38,301 nucleotides of DNA from Clostridia bacterium (lineage in GTDB: Bacteria > Bacillota > Clostridia > Oscillospirales > CAG-272). The DNA is taken from positions 1-38,301 of the forward strand of contig JAFVYZ010000038.1 of assembly GCA_017508425.1 (NCBI GenBank), in the 5' to 3' direction. The translations under genes and the position numbers were made by a program. The notes beneath the pieces are model-generated. The model did not search any database. It saw nothing but the letters and a program-made list of their open reading frames with translations, and was not told where the DNA came from. Below, in pieces: positions 15,158 to 22,812 of the stretch; position 1 is the stretch's first letter; each line of letters begins with the position of its first letter.

Positions 15158-17296
15158 ATGAAGATTTGTTTTTTGTGCGATCTGCACCTGCCCTTTGACA
15201 CGACCGCGCTCCAGTACCGCGTGCTTGATTGGGCGGTGGATGACATTGCCAAAAAAGCCCCCGACTGCATTGCGTTTGCAGGCGACGTGACCTGCGACGG
15301 CGGAGCCGAGGCGTATCATTATTTTTTGTCTCATATTGATGCGCTGGAGATCCCGTTTGCGTATATCCCCGGCAACTCGGACCTGCGCTGCAAGGATACG
15401 GCCGAGGGCCTCAAGGCCTCGGCCTCGCGCAAGGTGACCGAGGTGGAGGGCAAGCGTATTTTCGCCGTCAATGACTGTGATAAAACGCTTGGAGAGAAAA
15501 TGCTTTCGGTGCTTGAAGGCGCGCGTGACGGCGATATTGTCTTTATGCATCATCCCATAAGCTCGCTTCGCGGTGAGAGCCGTGAAAAAATGCTCGCCTG
15601 GCGTGAGGCACATCCCGGCACGCTCCTTTTTTACGGACACGAGCATACAAGCAAGCGAGAGGGCAACGATATTTGCTTGCAGGCCATGGACCCCGATAAG
15701 GCGATCGGCGAGAGCGCGTGCATTACCTATTACGATACCGACACCGACACCCTCACGCCCTCGTATTTCTTTTGCCCCGTGCCCGTGGATATGCACGGAT
15801 ACCTTGGCATTTCCTGCTACCGTCCCGAGGGGGATATTGAATTGGCCACCAAACGGGGCTTAAAATACCTTGAGCTGCGCAAAAATGCCCTCGACCGTGA
15901 CTTCGAAGCCCTCGCGGCTCTTTTGGCGGAGTGGCGCGCGGCAGGGGGCGTGGGACTTTCGCTTCACCTGCCCGACGTTGCATATCAAGAGGGAAGCGTG
16001 CTTTTGGATCCGCGCTTTGATGAGTATCTTGCGCTCATCCCAAGACTTGGTGTTGACCGCGTGACCCAGCATGTGCCGAAGGTGCCCGTAGGGGCTGCTA
16101 CCCCCGACGTGCTCGATGCGATCGCTACGGTGCTCGCCGAAGGGCTAAACGCCCTGCCGTATGATATCGTGGTGGGCATTGAAAATATGCATATGACGGA
16201 AAACGAGCGCCCCGATGCGAACCGCCGCTTTGGTTACACGCCCGAGGAGTGTCTGTTGTTTATGCGAGCCCTTCAGGCGAAATGCCGTCACCGTGTGGGC
16301 ATTAATTTTGACATCGGGCACGCGCGAAACAACGCGCCGTACAGTCAGCGCTATCAAATCAGCACGTGGCTCTCGATGCTGGGTGAGCATATCGTAGGCT
16401 ATCACGTGCACCAGATCGACACCACCGGTGAAAAGTGGCGCAACCATATGCCCATTACCCATATTTACGGCAAGCTCATCAGCTACGGGTCATTGTTTCG
16501 CAGCTGGGCCGAGGGGGCGATCCGACGGGCGCCCGTGATCTTTGAAATGCGCCCCGAGGGCGCGTACGAAACGACCCTTGACGTCTTTGAGGCCGAGAAA
16601 AATAAAGCGGTTTTTGACCTGCACGCGCACGGGCGCTTCAGCCGTTGCAGTAAGGACGATACCCGTAAGGTCGTGGAGGCCGCGATCGCCAACGGCATCA
16701 CCCTTTTTGGCATCACCGACCATAGCCACGGTATCAAGGAAAATATCGATGAGTACGTCGGTGAGGTCCGCGCTCTTGCCGAGGAATACCGCGATCGTAT
16801 CCGATTGCTTTGCGGCATTGAGGTGGCGACGCTCCCGTATAAATTTGAGCCCGAGGTTCATTTGAAGGTTCAAAAATGCGATTACTGCCTTATTGAGCAT
16901 ATCACCGACCCCGAGAGCGCGGTGGGCAAACATATTTTTGAGTTTTGCGAAAAAATGGGTCGCCGTTGCGGCATTGCTCACACCGACCTTTTCGCCTTTT
17001 GCGATATGTACGGGCTTGATTATGAGTCCTTTTTCACCGAGATGGCCGAGCGCGGTATTTTTTGGGAAATGAACATCAACCTCGACAGCACCCACAAGTA
17101 CCGCGAGCACGAATACGTGCGCGAGTTTCTCGGAAATCCCGAGCGTGTGGCGCTGGTAAAGCGTGCAGGCACCGCCATCAGCATCGGGTTTGACAGCCAC
17201 AGACACGAGGAGTACAACGGCGAGCGCGTGCATCGCGCCAACGCGCTCTTAAAGGAGCTGGGCCTCAAAACAGCGGATGGATATTTCAAGATCTAA
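15158..17296 (+). CDS. Three-domain fusion: metallophosphoesterase, TIM barrel (xylose isomerase-like), PHP phosphoesterase
   Basis: A 712-residue protein with three metal-dependent domains in one uninterrupted frame. Residues 1-210: calcineurin-like phosphoesterase with D8/H10 (CDLH), D43 (AGDVTCD), N73 (GNSD), H131 (MHHP) and H161/H163 (GHEH). Residues about 212-470: xylose isomerase/AP endonuclease 2-like barrel with E342 (GIEN), D385/H388 (FDIGH), H416/H418 (YHVH) and E463 (FEM). Residues about 485-712: PHP domain with HAH (489, 491), D521/H522 (TDHSH), E555 (GIEV), H581 (EHI), H608 (AHTD) and D679/H681 (DSHRH). All three metal sites look complete. There is no signal peptide. Start: ATG after AAAGGA; an in-frame start at 15068 overlaps the promoter and is rejected. 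Monocistronic. PHP proteins of the histidinol-phosphatase type and MPEs both cleave phosphoesters, so a multistep dephosphorylation/isomerisation is imaginable but unproven. Confidence 0.88.
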   Translation: MKICFLCDLHLPFDTTALQYRVLDWAVDDIAKKAPDCIAFAGDVTCDGGAEAYHYFLSHIDALEIPFAYIPGNSDLRCKDTAEGLKASASRKVTEVEGKRIFAVNDCDKTLGEKMLSVLEGARDGDIVFMHHPISSLRGESREKMLAWREAHPGTLLFYGHEHTSKREGNDICLQAMDPDKAIGESACITYYDTDTDTLTPSYFFCPVPVDMHGYLGISCYRPEGDIELATKRGLKYLELRKNALDRDFEALAALLAEWRAAGGVGLSLHLPDVAYQEGSVLLDPRFDEYLALIPRLGVDRVTQHVPKVPVGAATPDVLDAIATVLAEGLNALPYDIVVGIENMHMTENERPDANRRFGYTPEECLLFMRALQAKCRHRVGINFDIGHARNNAPYSQRYQISTWLSMLGEHIVGYHVHQIDTTGEKWRNHMPITHIYGKLISYGSLFRSWAEGAIRRAPVIFEMRPEGAYETTLDVFEAEKNKAVFDLHAHGRFSRCSKDDTRKVVEAAIANGITLFGITDHSHGIKENIDEYVGEVRALAEEYRDRIRLLCGIEVATLPYKFEPEVHLKVQKCDYCLIEHITDPESAVGKHIFEFCEKMGRRCGIAHTDLFAFCDMYGLDYESFFTEMAERGIFWEMNINLDSTHKYREHEYVREFLGNPERVALVKRAGTAISIGFDSHRHEEYNGERVHRANALLKELGLKTADGYFKI

Positions 17297-17324
17297 AAAA
17301 AGCTCCCCCGTGGGGGAGCTTTTT
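17297..17324. terminator. Bidirectional terminator between convergent genes
   Basis: A 13-bp inverted repeat AAAAAGCTCCCCC (17297-17309) and complement (17312-17324), immediately after the fusion gene stop and directly before the convergent acyltransferase stop at 17326. Confidence 0.92.
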
Positions 17325-17325
17325 G

Positions 17326-18630
17326 TTATTTTTTGGAGGCCAGCGCCTGTCGGTGCGCCGCGTGACGGTGCTCGCGTGCGAGCTTATAAAGTTCTTCGGT
17401 CGCAAGCCGTGCCTTGGCGGCAAAGTCGCCCGCGTTTTTGGGGAAGCAGTAGTAAAGGGCGCGGTTGGTGCCGATCGAAATGACGTCCCCGATCTCGTAC
17501 CAGTTAAAGTCGGAGTTGAGGGTGTAGGAAAGGATGGGGTCCTGCGCGTAGTCGAGCTTGCCCTCGCACCCCGTCAGGTGAAAGCCTGCGATCGAGTGCG
17601 TCAGGTGCCCCTCGCCCACGCGGTAAAGGCACTTGCTGTCGGCAAGCATATAAATATCCACGTCGAGCTCCATCAGATACGTGCGGCTGTCGATCTCGCG
17701 CTTCACGCACTCGCGCTCCCAGCGGAACCAGTCGGGCACGTGCGAAAAGTAGCCATCGCCCTCGGTGGCAACAAGATACCCGTACTCGTCAAGCTCCCAG
17801 CGCTTGCCGCACGCATGGCAGGTGAGCGCGGTGCCCTTGCCCTCCATTTTGCCCTCGGTCTTGCAATGGGGACACTTGTAAAGCACGCGGTTGAGGCAAT
17901 CGGCGCGGAAGGGCTCACAGATCTTTATGTTGTTTTCCTGCTGCCAGCGGAAATTGTCAAACGAGAATTTCTCTTGGATGCGATGGGTGATCTCCTCGGC
18001 CGAAAGCGCCTTTATGTCCTCGGCGGATAAGAGATATTCCATCGTGGCCGAGGTATGTACCTTTCGCAGCTGCAAATTGTTATAAAGGGGATCGCGCGCA
18101 AACGCGCCCTTGGTTTCGATCATCACCACGGGCACACCCAGGAGCTTGACGCATTTGCCAAGGTGATCGGGCAACACGGTTGCGGTGCCGTCAAACGAGT
18201 ATCCCGCCTCGGGGAACATCAAAACCGAGCTTTTCAGCTTCTTCGTGGCATAGACCATATCGCGCACAAGGTTTAAGTCCGACACAAATTTGTTCGTCGG
18301 GATGCAGCCAAGGCGGCGCATCAGCCATTTTTTGCCGACGAAGCCGTCGGTGGTGCAAACGATGTTATAGGGGCGCGAATGGAGCATTTCCGAGGCCATT
18401 TTGAGGTCGATGAAGCTCGAGTGATTCATCAAAAAGAGTGCGGGCTCCCGTTTGCCGAGACGCTCCATGCCGATCCTCTCATATTTAAAATGCGTGGCCA
18501 TAAGGTCGGGAGCGGATACGATGCGAAGAAGTGTGCGCCAAAAGATATTTTGCTTTAAGGGCTTTTTGTGGTGGTGGGCGGGGAGCGCCAGCACCTCCTC
18601 ATAGCTTTTGTTTTTGATCTTGATCTTCAC
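17326..18630 (-). CDS. PlsC-type acyltransferase with C-terminal zinc ribbon
   Basis: A 434-residue protein. Residues about 30-215 match the 1-acylglycerol-3-phosphate acyltransferase family: NHSSFID (69-75, catalytic H70 and D75) and MFPEAGYS (138-145), in place of the usual FPEG motif. Residues about 250-275 form a zinc ribbon (C253, C256, C271, C274), followed by an extra region of about 160 residues of unknown role, so the protein is much longer than a plain PlsC (about 200-250). Start: GTG at 18630 with AGGAAGGA upstream; an in-frame ATG at 18666 overlaps the -10 area. It has its own promoter (18672-18700). It probably acylates a lipid or glycolipid at the inner membrane face; acceptor unknown. 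Confidence 0.85.
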   Translation of the reverse strand: MKIKIKNKSYEEVLALPAHHHKKPLKQNIFWRTLLRIVSAPDLMATHFKYERIGMERLGKREPALFLMNHSSFIDLKMASEMLHSRPYNIVCTTDGFVGKKWLMRRLGCIPTNKFVSDLNLVRDMVYATKKLKSSVLMFPEAGYSFDGTATVLPDHLGKCVKLLGVPVVMIETKGAFARDPLYNNLQLRKVHTSATMEYLLSAEDIKALSAEEITHRIQEKFSFDNFRWQQENNIKICEPFRADCLNRVLYKCPHCKTEGKMEGKGTALTCHACGKRWELDEYGYLVATEGDGYFSHVPDWFRWERECVKREIDSRTYLMELDVDIYMLADSKCLYRVGEGHLTHSIAGFHLTGCEGKLDYAQDPILSYTLNSDFNWYEIGDVISIGTNRALYYCFPKNAGDFAAKARLATEELYKLAREHRHAAHRQALASKK

Positions 18631-18671
18631 GGTGTGGTCCTTCCTTGTTGAAATATGGGATACCAAGGGCT

Positions 18672-18700
18672 ATTTTATCACAATTCAGTGCTTTTTGCAA
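18672..18700 (-). promoter_or_regulatory. Promoter of the acyltransferase gene
   Basis: On the minus strand TTGCAA (18695-18700), 17-nt spacer ending TGA (extended -10), TAAAAT (18672-18677). Confidence 0.78.
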
Positions 18701-18724
18701 GCATACAAAAGCGGTGTATTTGTA

Positions 18725-19897
18725 TCAGCGATCGACCACGTCGCGCGAGATCGCACCGAGCAGCCCCGACGCGGTGAAAACGGTGTACTCGCCCACGCGC
18801 TCTCCTGTGTCAATGAGGCGGAAGAAGCTCGTATCGCCTGCAAAGATCTCCTTGGGCACGGGATTGACGATCAGGAGCTTTCGCCCCTCACCCTCGAAGG
18901 AAAAATCAAACTGCGTGGTGTAGCGGAAGTATTCCACGCGTCGGAAGCGAAAGCTATGTAGGCATTGCACGATCCCTTTTTCCGAGAAATACAGGGGGGA
19001 GTTGCGCTTTAAGGACCCAAAAAGCTTACACGTGTAGGTTTTTTCGCCGTGATGAATGATAAAATTCACCTCGTCGCGAAGCCGCACGAGCGATCGGAAC
19101 GGGCGCTTTGGTCTTGATACGGTGGCGCCGATCTTGGAGCAAAGGGCAAAAAGATCGCGCAAAAAGCGGCGGCGTATGCGCCAAGCGCGTGCCAAGCGTA
19201 TCAGGTAGAGCGAAAGGATCGGCAGGATGATGAGGGCCGCGGGCAGCCACCAGCGCAGTGCCACAAGGGCCTCGGAAATGTAATAGATCGACAAGAACAC
19301 GGGGATAAAGAATATGCCGGCCAGCGACCCGATGAGATACAGGGCCGCAATGCCGAGAAATTTGAGCACAAGAGACCCCAAATAGCGATCCCCCTTGTCA
19401 AAGCCCTCCTCATAGGCCCAAAACAAAAAGGCAAAGTAGCGCGCTAGGAGCCAGCCGCCGAGGAACAGGGGGAGCATCAGGAGCAGGGCGGCGGCCTTTT
19501 TGACAAATCTCGGCAAAGCCGAAGCGCCAAAGAGAAGCTTCACGGGGGACCCGAGTCCCACCTCAAAGGGGAGGATCACGGGCAACAAAAGGAGCACGAG
19601 GAGCTCGATGCGAAGCGAGGGGCTTTGCAAGAGCAGAGCCACGATCGCTTTGGGGGAACGGTGGTGAATGTCGTGCTCTGCACGGTAGGCGAGGGCCAGG
19701 TCTCTTAAATTGCGGTCGGTCTCACCGAAGATGCGCGCCGTGCTGTGAAAAAGGAGGGGAAGCAGCACCGTGCAGGGCAGGGGCGAGAAGCGGAAGCACA
19801 GCGAGCAAAGGCCGACAAGCACCAAAAAGCAAAGGTAAAGTGAAAGGGTACGGCATATGCGTAAATAAAGGGGAATATATTTTTTCAGATCATCCAC
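18725..19897 (-). CDS. Unrecognised multi-pass membrane protein
   Basis: A 390-residue protein that matches no family I can name. The N-terminal about 260 residues hold roughly five to six hydrophobic segments (about 14-32, 38-52, 95-115, 135-160, 180-210, 215-235), separated by basic loops. The C-terminal about 120 residues are soluble and beta-rich (for example EVNFIIHHGEKTYTCKLFGSL and a run ending GEYTVFTASG), possibly a cytosolic sensor or enzyme-like domain. Start: GTG at 19897, placed 7 nt after AAGGAGGTGCC. It has its own promoter between it and the upstream GT-C-like gene. The neighbours (a PlsC-type acyltransferase and a GT-C-like protein) suggest an envelope role, an inference only. 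Confidence 0.75.
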   Translation of the reverse strand: MDDLKKYIPLYLRICRTLSLYLCFLVLVGLCSLCFRFSPLPCTVLLPLLFHSTARIFGETDRNLRDLALAYRAEHDIHHRSPKAIVALLLQSPSLRIELLVLLLLPVILPFEVGLGSPVKLLFGASALPRFVKKAAALLLMLPLFLGGWLLARYFAFLFWAYEEGFDKGDRYLGSLVLKFLGIAALYLIGSLAGIFFIPVFLSIYYISEALVALRWWLPAALIILPILSLYLIRLARAWRIRRRFLRDLFALCSKIGATVSRPKRPFRSLVRLRDEVNFIIHHGEKTYTCKLFGSLKRNSPLYFSEKGIVQCLHSFRFRRVEYFRYTTQFDFSFEGEGRKLLIVNPVPKEIFAGDTSFFRLIDTGERVGEYTVFTASGLLGAISRDVVDR

Positions 19898-19925
19898 GGC
19901 GGCACCTCCTTTCTCAATCGTTTAC

Positions 19926-19954
19926 AGTATAGCACAGTTTTTGTCGATTGTAAA
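19926..19954 (-). promoter_or_regulatory. Promoter with overlapping inverted repeats
   Basis: On the minus strand TTTACA (19949-19954), 17-nt spacer ending in TGC, TATACT (19926-19931). The -35 and the bases beyond the -10 form a GTTTACA/TGTAAAC inverted repeat. CAATCG/CGATTG is also mirrored, in 19915-19926 and 19944-19954. It could be an operator for a repressor. Confidence 0.72.
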
Positions 19955-19957
19955 CCT

Positions 19958-21829
19958 CTACGTGGCGAGCCACAAGGAGAGGGTGTTGTCCATGGTTTTA
20001 TAGGTTTGGTGTAGGCGGTAGCCCTCTTTGGCCACAAAGGCGGTGAGAAAATCGCGCATTTGCCGTGTGCCCGAGACCCCGCCGCCCCGAAACGCCTGCT
20101 CGTGAGAGGTGTAGGCGTACTCGCTCGTGTGGTAGATGAGAATGGCCCTCGGTGGGTTTTTTAAAAGGACCTCTATATCGGCCCGTATTGCTTCGTCGCT
20201 GGCCACATCAAACCATTGTACCTTGGTAAAGATCCCGGGGTCGGGGCGATCGGTCAGCACGTAAAAGATGGGAATTTGCGGGAAGCAAAAGATCGGCTCG
20301 CCGGGGGGCACGTGGCGTGTCACGGTATTGACAATGTCGCGGTACACCGCGGCGGTCGCGGGGGAGACTGCGATCCCCTCGGCCCGAGGCAGGCCGATCG
20401 GCTCGGTGCATTCCCAAAAGCTGCTTTCATTCATTCCCCACCAGTTGTAGGGGAAAACCAGCTTTTTATCGGCACTGTGAAGGGCGAGCAGGAGCGCGAG
20501 CAGTAACACGCCGCCGCGCACGGTAACGGTACAGGCGTCAGCGGCTTTCTGTGCCCCAAAAAAGACGCGCTCGGCAAGGGTGGTTGCGGAAAGTATGAGA
20601 AACAAAATGCCAAAGGGGGCTTGACCCTCCGCGAGCCCCCCTGAATTTCCGCACGCAAAGGAAAGGGCCACGTAGGCCCCCGATACAACGAAAAAGGGCA
20701 GGTACGGGGCGAGCTTTTGCGTGTTTTTTGCCATATCGACAATGCCGAGGACGCCAAGGACCGCAAAGAGGGGAGTGACCGTCAAAAAGACGGTGTAGGT
20801 GGAAAGGTAATACCGAGGGGCGAGGGCCTTTCCTGCCGTGTCGGAGCAAAGTGCTATGATCAAGAGCAAAAGCAGGGGCAGGAAAAAGAGGATCCCCGCA
20901 AGGAGCCCCTGCTCGTTTTTGGGCGGCGAGGGGCTTTTGGGGAGCCAATATCCCCCAATAAGCAGGAACAAAAAGAGCAGTGCCGCCGGCAGGGCCGAGA
21001 GAAAGGCACCGCCGTTGTTGATGAGCCACCCGAATAAAATGGCAAAAAGACCGCCTTTGGCCCCCGCGGCCGCGCCGCCCGTCATCATAAAATAGCCCGT
21101 CAGCGACCCGGTGGCGGCCAGTGCCGCGATCACCGAAAGACAAAAGCCGACAAGGGGGACAAGGAGCCATAAAAGGTCAAAAAGCAGAACCGTTTTGGGT
21201 TTTTTTGCCCAAATGCACAGGTAAATGAGCAGGATCAGGGCAAACGCCGTGAAAATAAGACCGGTGTTTTGCTTGATATTGAGGAGGACACCGAGAAGCA
21301 CTCCACACGTAAGAAGATCACGTCGGCACGGCCTGCCCTTGACCAGGGCCTTGGCGGCCTTTAGTAGGAAATAAAGTGAAAAGATCGAGAAAATATCCAT
21401 AAACCGTACGTAATCGTAAAAGGTTTGCACCACCTCGGATTGCAGATAAAACGCGCCGCACACCGCGGCGACCGCCGCCACGGCGCACCGCCGCTTGCCA
21501 ACCACCTCAACGCCGACAAGATAGAGCCCGACGGTGATGAGTAAGAAAAAAAGAACACCGAGGCGGCGCAAAACGATCAGCTCATAGCCGAACACGCGCG
21601 TGAAAAACGCCACCGTGTAAATATAAACGGGTGGGTAGAGATATTCAAAATTGCGGTAGGGGAGCGCACCTTCGTTGATGCAACGCGCATAGTAGGTGTA
21701 CCAGCCCTCGGCAAATGGCAGGGTACGTGTGTGCAGAGCCCCTGCCAGCAGCAGGGCGGCGCCCAGCGCGAGGAGTAAACATAAATAAAATTTAAGATCT
21801 TCGCATCGTTTTTCTTCGGTTACCCTCAT
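19958..21829 (-). CDS. GT-C-like integral membrane glycosyltransferase (GT39/PMT-like)
   Basis: A 623-residue protein with about 11-12 membrane segments, then a soluble C-terminal part (about 500-623) after the last hydrophobic run. The segment after the first helix, PFAEGWYTYYARCINEGALPYRNFEYLYPPVYIY (given by position 38-71), has the layout of the first extracytoplasmic loop of polyprenyl-phosphate-sugar-dependent GT-C enzymes, with E41 in the place of the usual catalytic acidic residue. These enzymes move sugars from lipid carriers to proteins, lipids or cell-wall polymers outside the membrane. Start: ATG at 21829 after GGGAGAG; longer in-frame starts run into palindromic DNA. A -10-like TATAAA lies about 30 nt upstream, with a weak -35. 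Acceptor and donor are unknown. Confidence 0.7.
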   Translation of the reverse strand: MRVTEEKRCEDLKFYLCLLLALGAALLLAGALHTRTLPFAEGWYTYYARCINEGALPYRNFEYLYPPVYIYTVAFFTRVFGYELIVLRRLGVLFFLLITVGLYLVGVEVVGKRRCAVAAVAAVCGAFYLQSEVVQTFYDYVRFMDIFSIFSLYFLLKAAKALVKGRPCRRDLLTCGVLLGVLLNIKQNTGLIFTAFALILLIYLCIWAKKPKTVLLFDLLWLLVPLVGFCLSVIAALAATGSLTGYFMMTGGAAAGAKGGLFAILFGWLINNGGAFLSALPAALLFLFLLIGGYWLPKSPSPPKNEQGLLAGILFFLPLLLLLIIALCSDTAGKALAPRYYLSTYTVFLTVTPLFAVLGVLGIVDMAKNTQKLAPYLPFFVVSGAYVALSFACGNSGGLAEGQAPFGILFLILSATTLAERVFFGAQKAADACTVTVRGGVLLLALLLALHSADKKLVFPYNWWGMNESSFWECTEPIGLPRAEGIAVSPATAAVYRDIVNTVTRHVPPGEPIFCFPQIPIFYVLTDRPDPGIFTKVQWFDVASDEAIRADIEVLLKNPPRAILIYHTSEYAYTSHEQAFRGGGVSGTRQMRDFLTAFVAKEGYRLHQTYKTMDNTLSLWLAT

Positions 21830-21902
21830 ATTTTCTCTCCCGTTTTCGTTTTTTCTATTTATAGTATGGTGATTTTTTGCGAAAAAACAACGGGGAGGAT
21901 TC

Positions 21903-22017
21903 TTTTTCGATGAAAAAGCGCCGCGAGCAATGGGTGATGTTCTTAGCGGAGAATTTGAAATCTCCACTAAGTGCGAGCATCGCATTTGACCGGTCAAATG
22001 CAAATGGGCTAAGCCCA
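21903..22017. repeat. Cluster of four palindromes
   Basis: Four palindromes follow one another: TTTTTC/GAAAAA (21903-21917), TTAGCGGAGA/TCTCCACTAA with one mismatch (21943-21970), the perfect 20-mer GCATTTGACCGGTCAAATGC (21982-22001) and TGGGCT/AGCCCA (22005-22017). They lie upstream of the GT-C-like gene and form the left part of a gene-free locus of about 640 nt (21830-22471). No coding signal is seen. Confidence 0.7.
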
Positions 22018-22037
22018 ACCCTATATTACAAGCAGAA

Positions 22038-22085
22038 AGAGCAAGAGTAAAAGGAGAAAAATCCTTCTATTCTTGCTCTTGTTTT
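22038..22085 (+). terminator. Terminator-like long stem without an obvious gene
   Basis: AGAGCAAGA (22038-22046) pairs with TCTTGCTCT (22071-22079). An inner AGGA/TCCT stem extends it, and TTGTTTTT follows. No plus-strand gene precedes it. The placement directly before a hairpin array repeats what is seen at 165-387. Confidence 0.6.
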
Positions 22086-22092
22086 TCTTCTG

Positions 22093-22301
22093 TCGATATG
22101 TCAACTTCGTTGACTCGATATGCTTTCGCTATGCTCAAGCTCGATATATTGTCGCTATGCGCCAATTCGATATGAGATAAGTCCCTCGTTTGCGTAGCAA
22201 ACATATCGAGTGCGTCAGCACATATCGAACGCCGCAGGCGTATATCGAAAATCCTGCAAGGGATTTATCTCGATGCGTGTTCTCCGTTAAGGATAACACG
22301 C
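22093..22301. repeat. Hairpin array with TCGATAT/ATATCGA linker units
   Basis: A constant 7-mer TCGATAT stands at 22093-22099, 22115-22121, 22141-22147 and 22167-22173. Its reverse complement ATATCGA stands at 22203-22209, 22222-22228 and 22242-22248. Between the units lie unrelated short hairpins: GTCAAC/GTTGAC (22100-22114), GCTT/AAGC (22122-22140), ATTG/CAAT (22148-22166), GTTTGC/GCAAAC (22188-22202), GTGC/GCAC (22210-22221), ACGCC/GGCGT (22229-22241) and AAATCC/GGATTT (22249-22266). Outer arms at 22174-22186 and 22259-22271 pair with one mismatch around the last hairpins. GCGTGTT/AACACGC (22275-22301) closes the locus. 22302-22436 shows nothing assignable. Confidence 0.8.
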
Positions 22302-22436
22302 TAACCGCGGCGCGGGGTGCATATCACGAATTTGGCAATGAAAGGTGCGACCTCTCATAGCAAAATAGCTGGCGCGATCAAGGAAAAGGATAAATAGGGC
22401 AAGACTTGATTATTTTTAAAAAACCGCAAATTTCTC

Positions 22437-22465
22437 TTGCAAACTCTCTTGGTTTTTGGTATAAT
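22437..22465 (+). promoter_or_regulatory. Promoter of the SRP RNA gene
   Basis: TTGCAA (22437-22442), 17-nt spacer, TATAAT (22460-22465). The start of the RNA falls about 7 nt downstream. Confidence 0.88.
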
Positions 22466-22471
22466 ACTATA

Positions 22472-22777
22472 AGTAAGCCGTGAAATAAGGCCATACCAGC
22501 CGGGGGAGTAGCGGGGCCCTGTACCTGAAATCCGCTATATGCAGGGGTAGATCCCTTTTTTGAGGACCGAGGCGATGCGGTCCGGCGCGTATCTTCTTGT
22601 GTTGACGGGTGGGTCTTGCGCAATCGGTGGCTGTGAACCATGTCAGGTGGGGAACCAAGCAGCATTAAGCAGTTTTCCCGATGTGCCGCGAGGGTGCCTG
22701 CTCCGAGCAAGGAGTGCGAGTGCCGCGCAAAGGTGACGTTCGATCTTGAGGTGTATGGTCTTATTTTGCGGCTTATA
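22472..22777 (+). ncRNA. ffs: Signal recognition particle RNA, large Bacillus-type
   Basis: The conserved SRP core is plain: GAACCATGTCAGGTGGGGAA, then AGCAGCATTAAGCAG and GATGTGCCGCGAGGGTGCCT between about 22635 and 22700. The 5' end (TAAGCCG, 22474-22480) pairs with the 3' end (CGGCTTA, 22769-22775), and the adjacent AAATAA..GCCATAC pairs with GTATGG.CTTATTT. A closed molecule of about 300 nt results, with extra 5' sequence that would form the Alu domain. This is the long form of Bacillus and Clostridia, not the 4.5S form. The RNA binds Ffh and targets membrane proteins co-translationally. Its place just upstream of dnaX is the classical Bacillota arrangement. Ends are good to a few nucleotides. 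Confidence 0.93.
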
Positions 22778-22812
22778 TTTTTATGATTTGTGAAAAGAGA
22801 GGAGTGGCTTGT

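Noticed and set aside
22093-22301. Group of attC sites (integron) in the hairpin array
   Set aside because: Unit size is far below that of attC sites, there are no gene cassettes, and no integrase is present.
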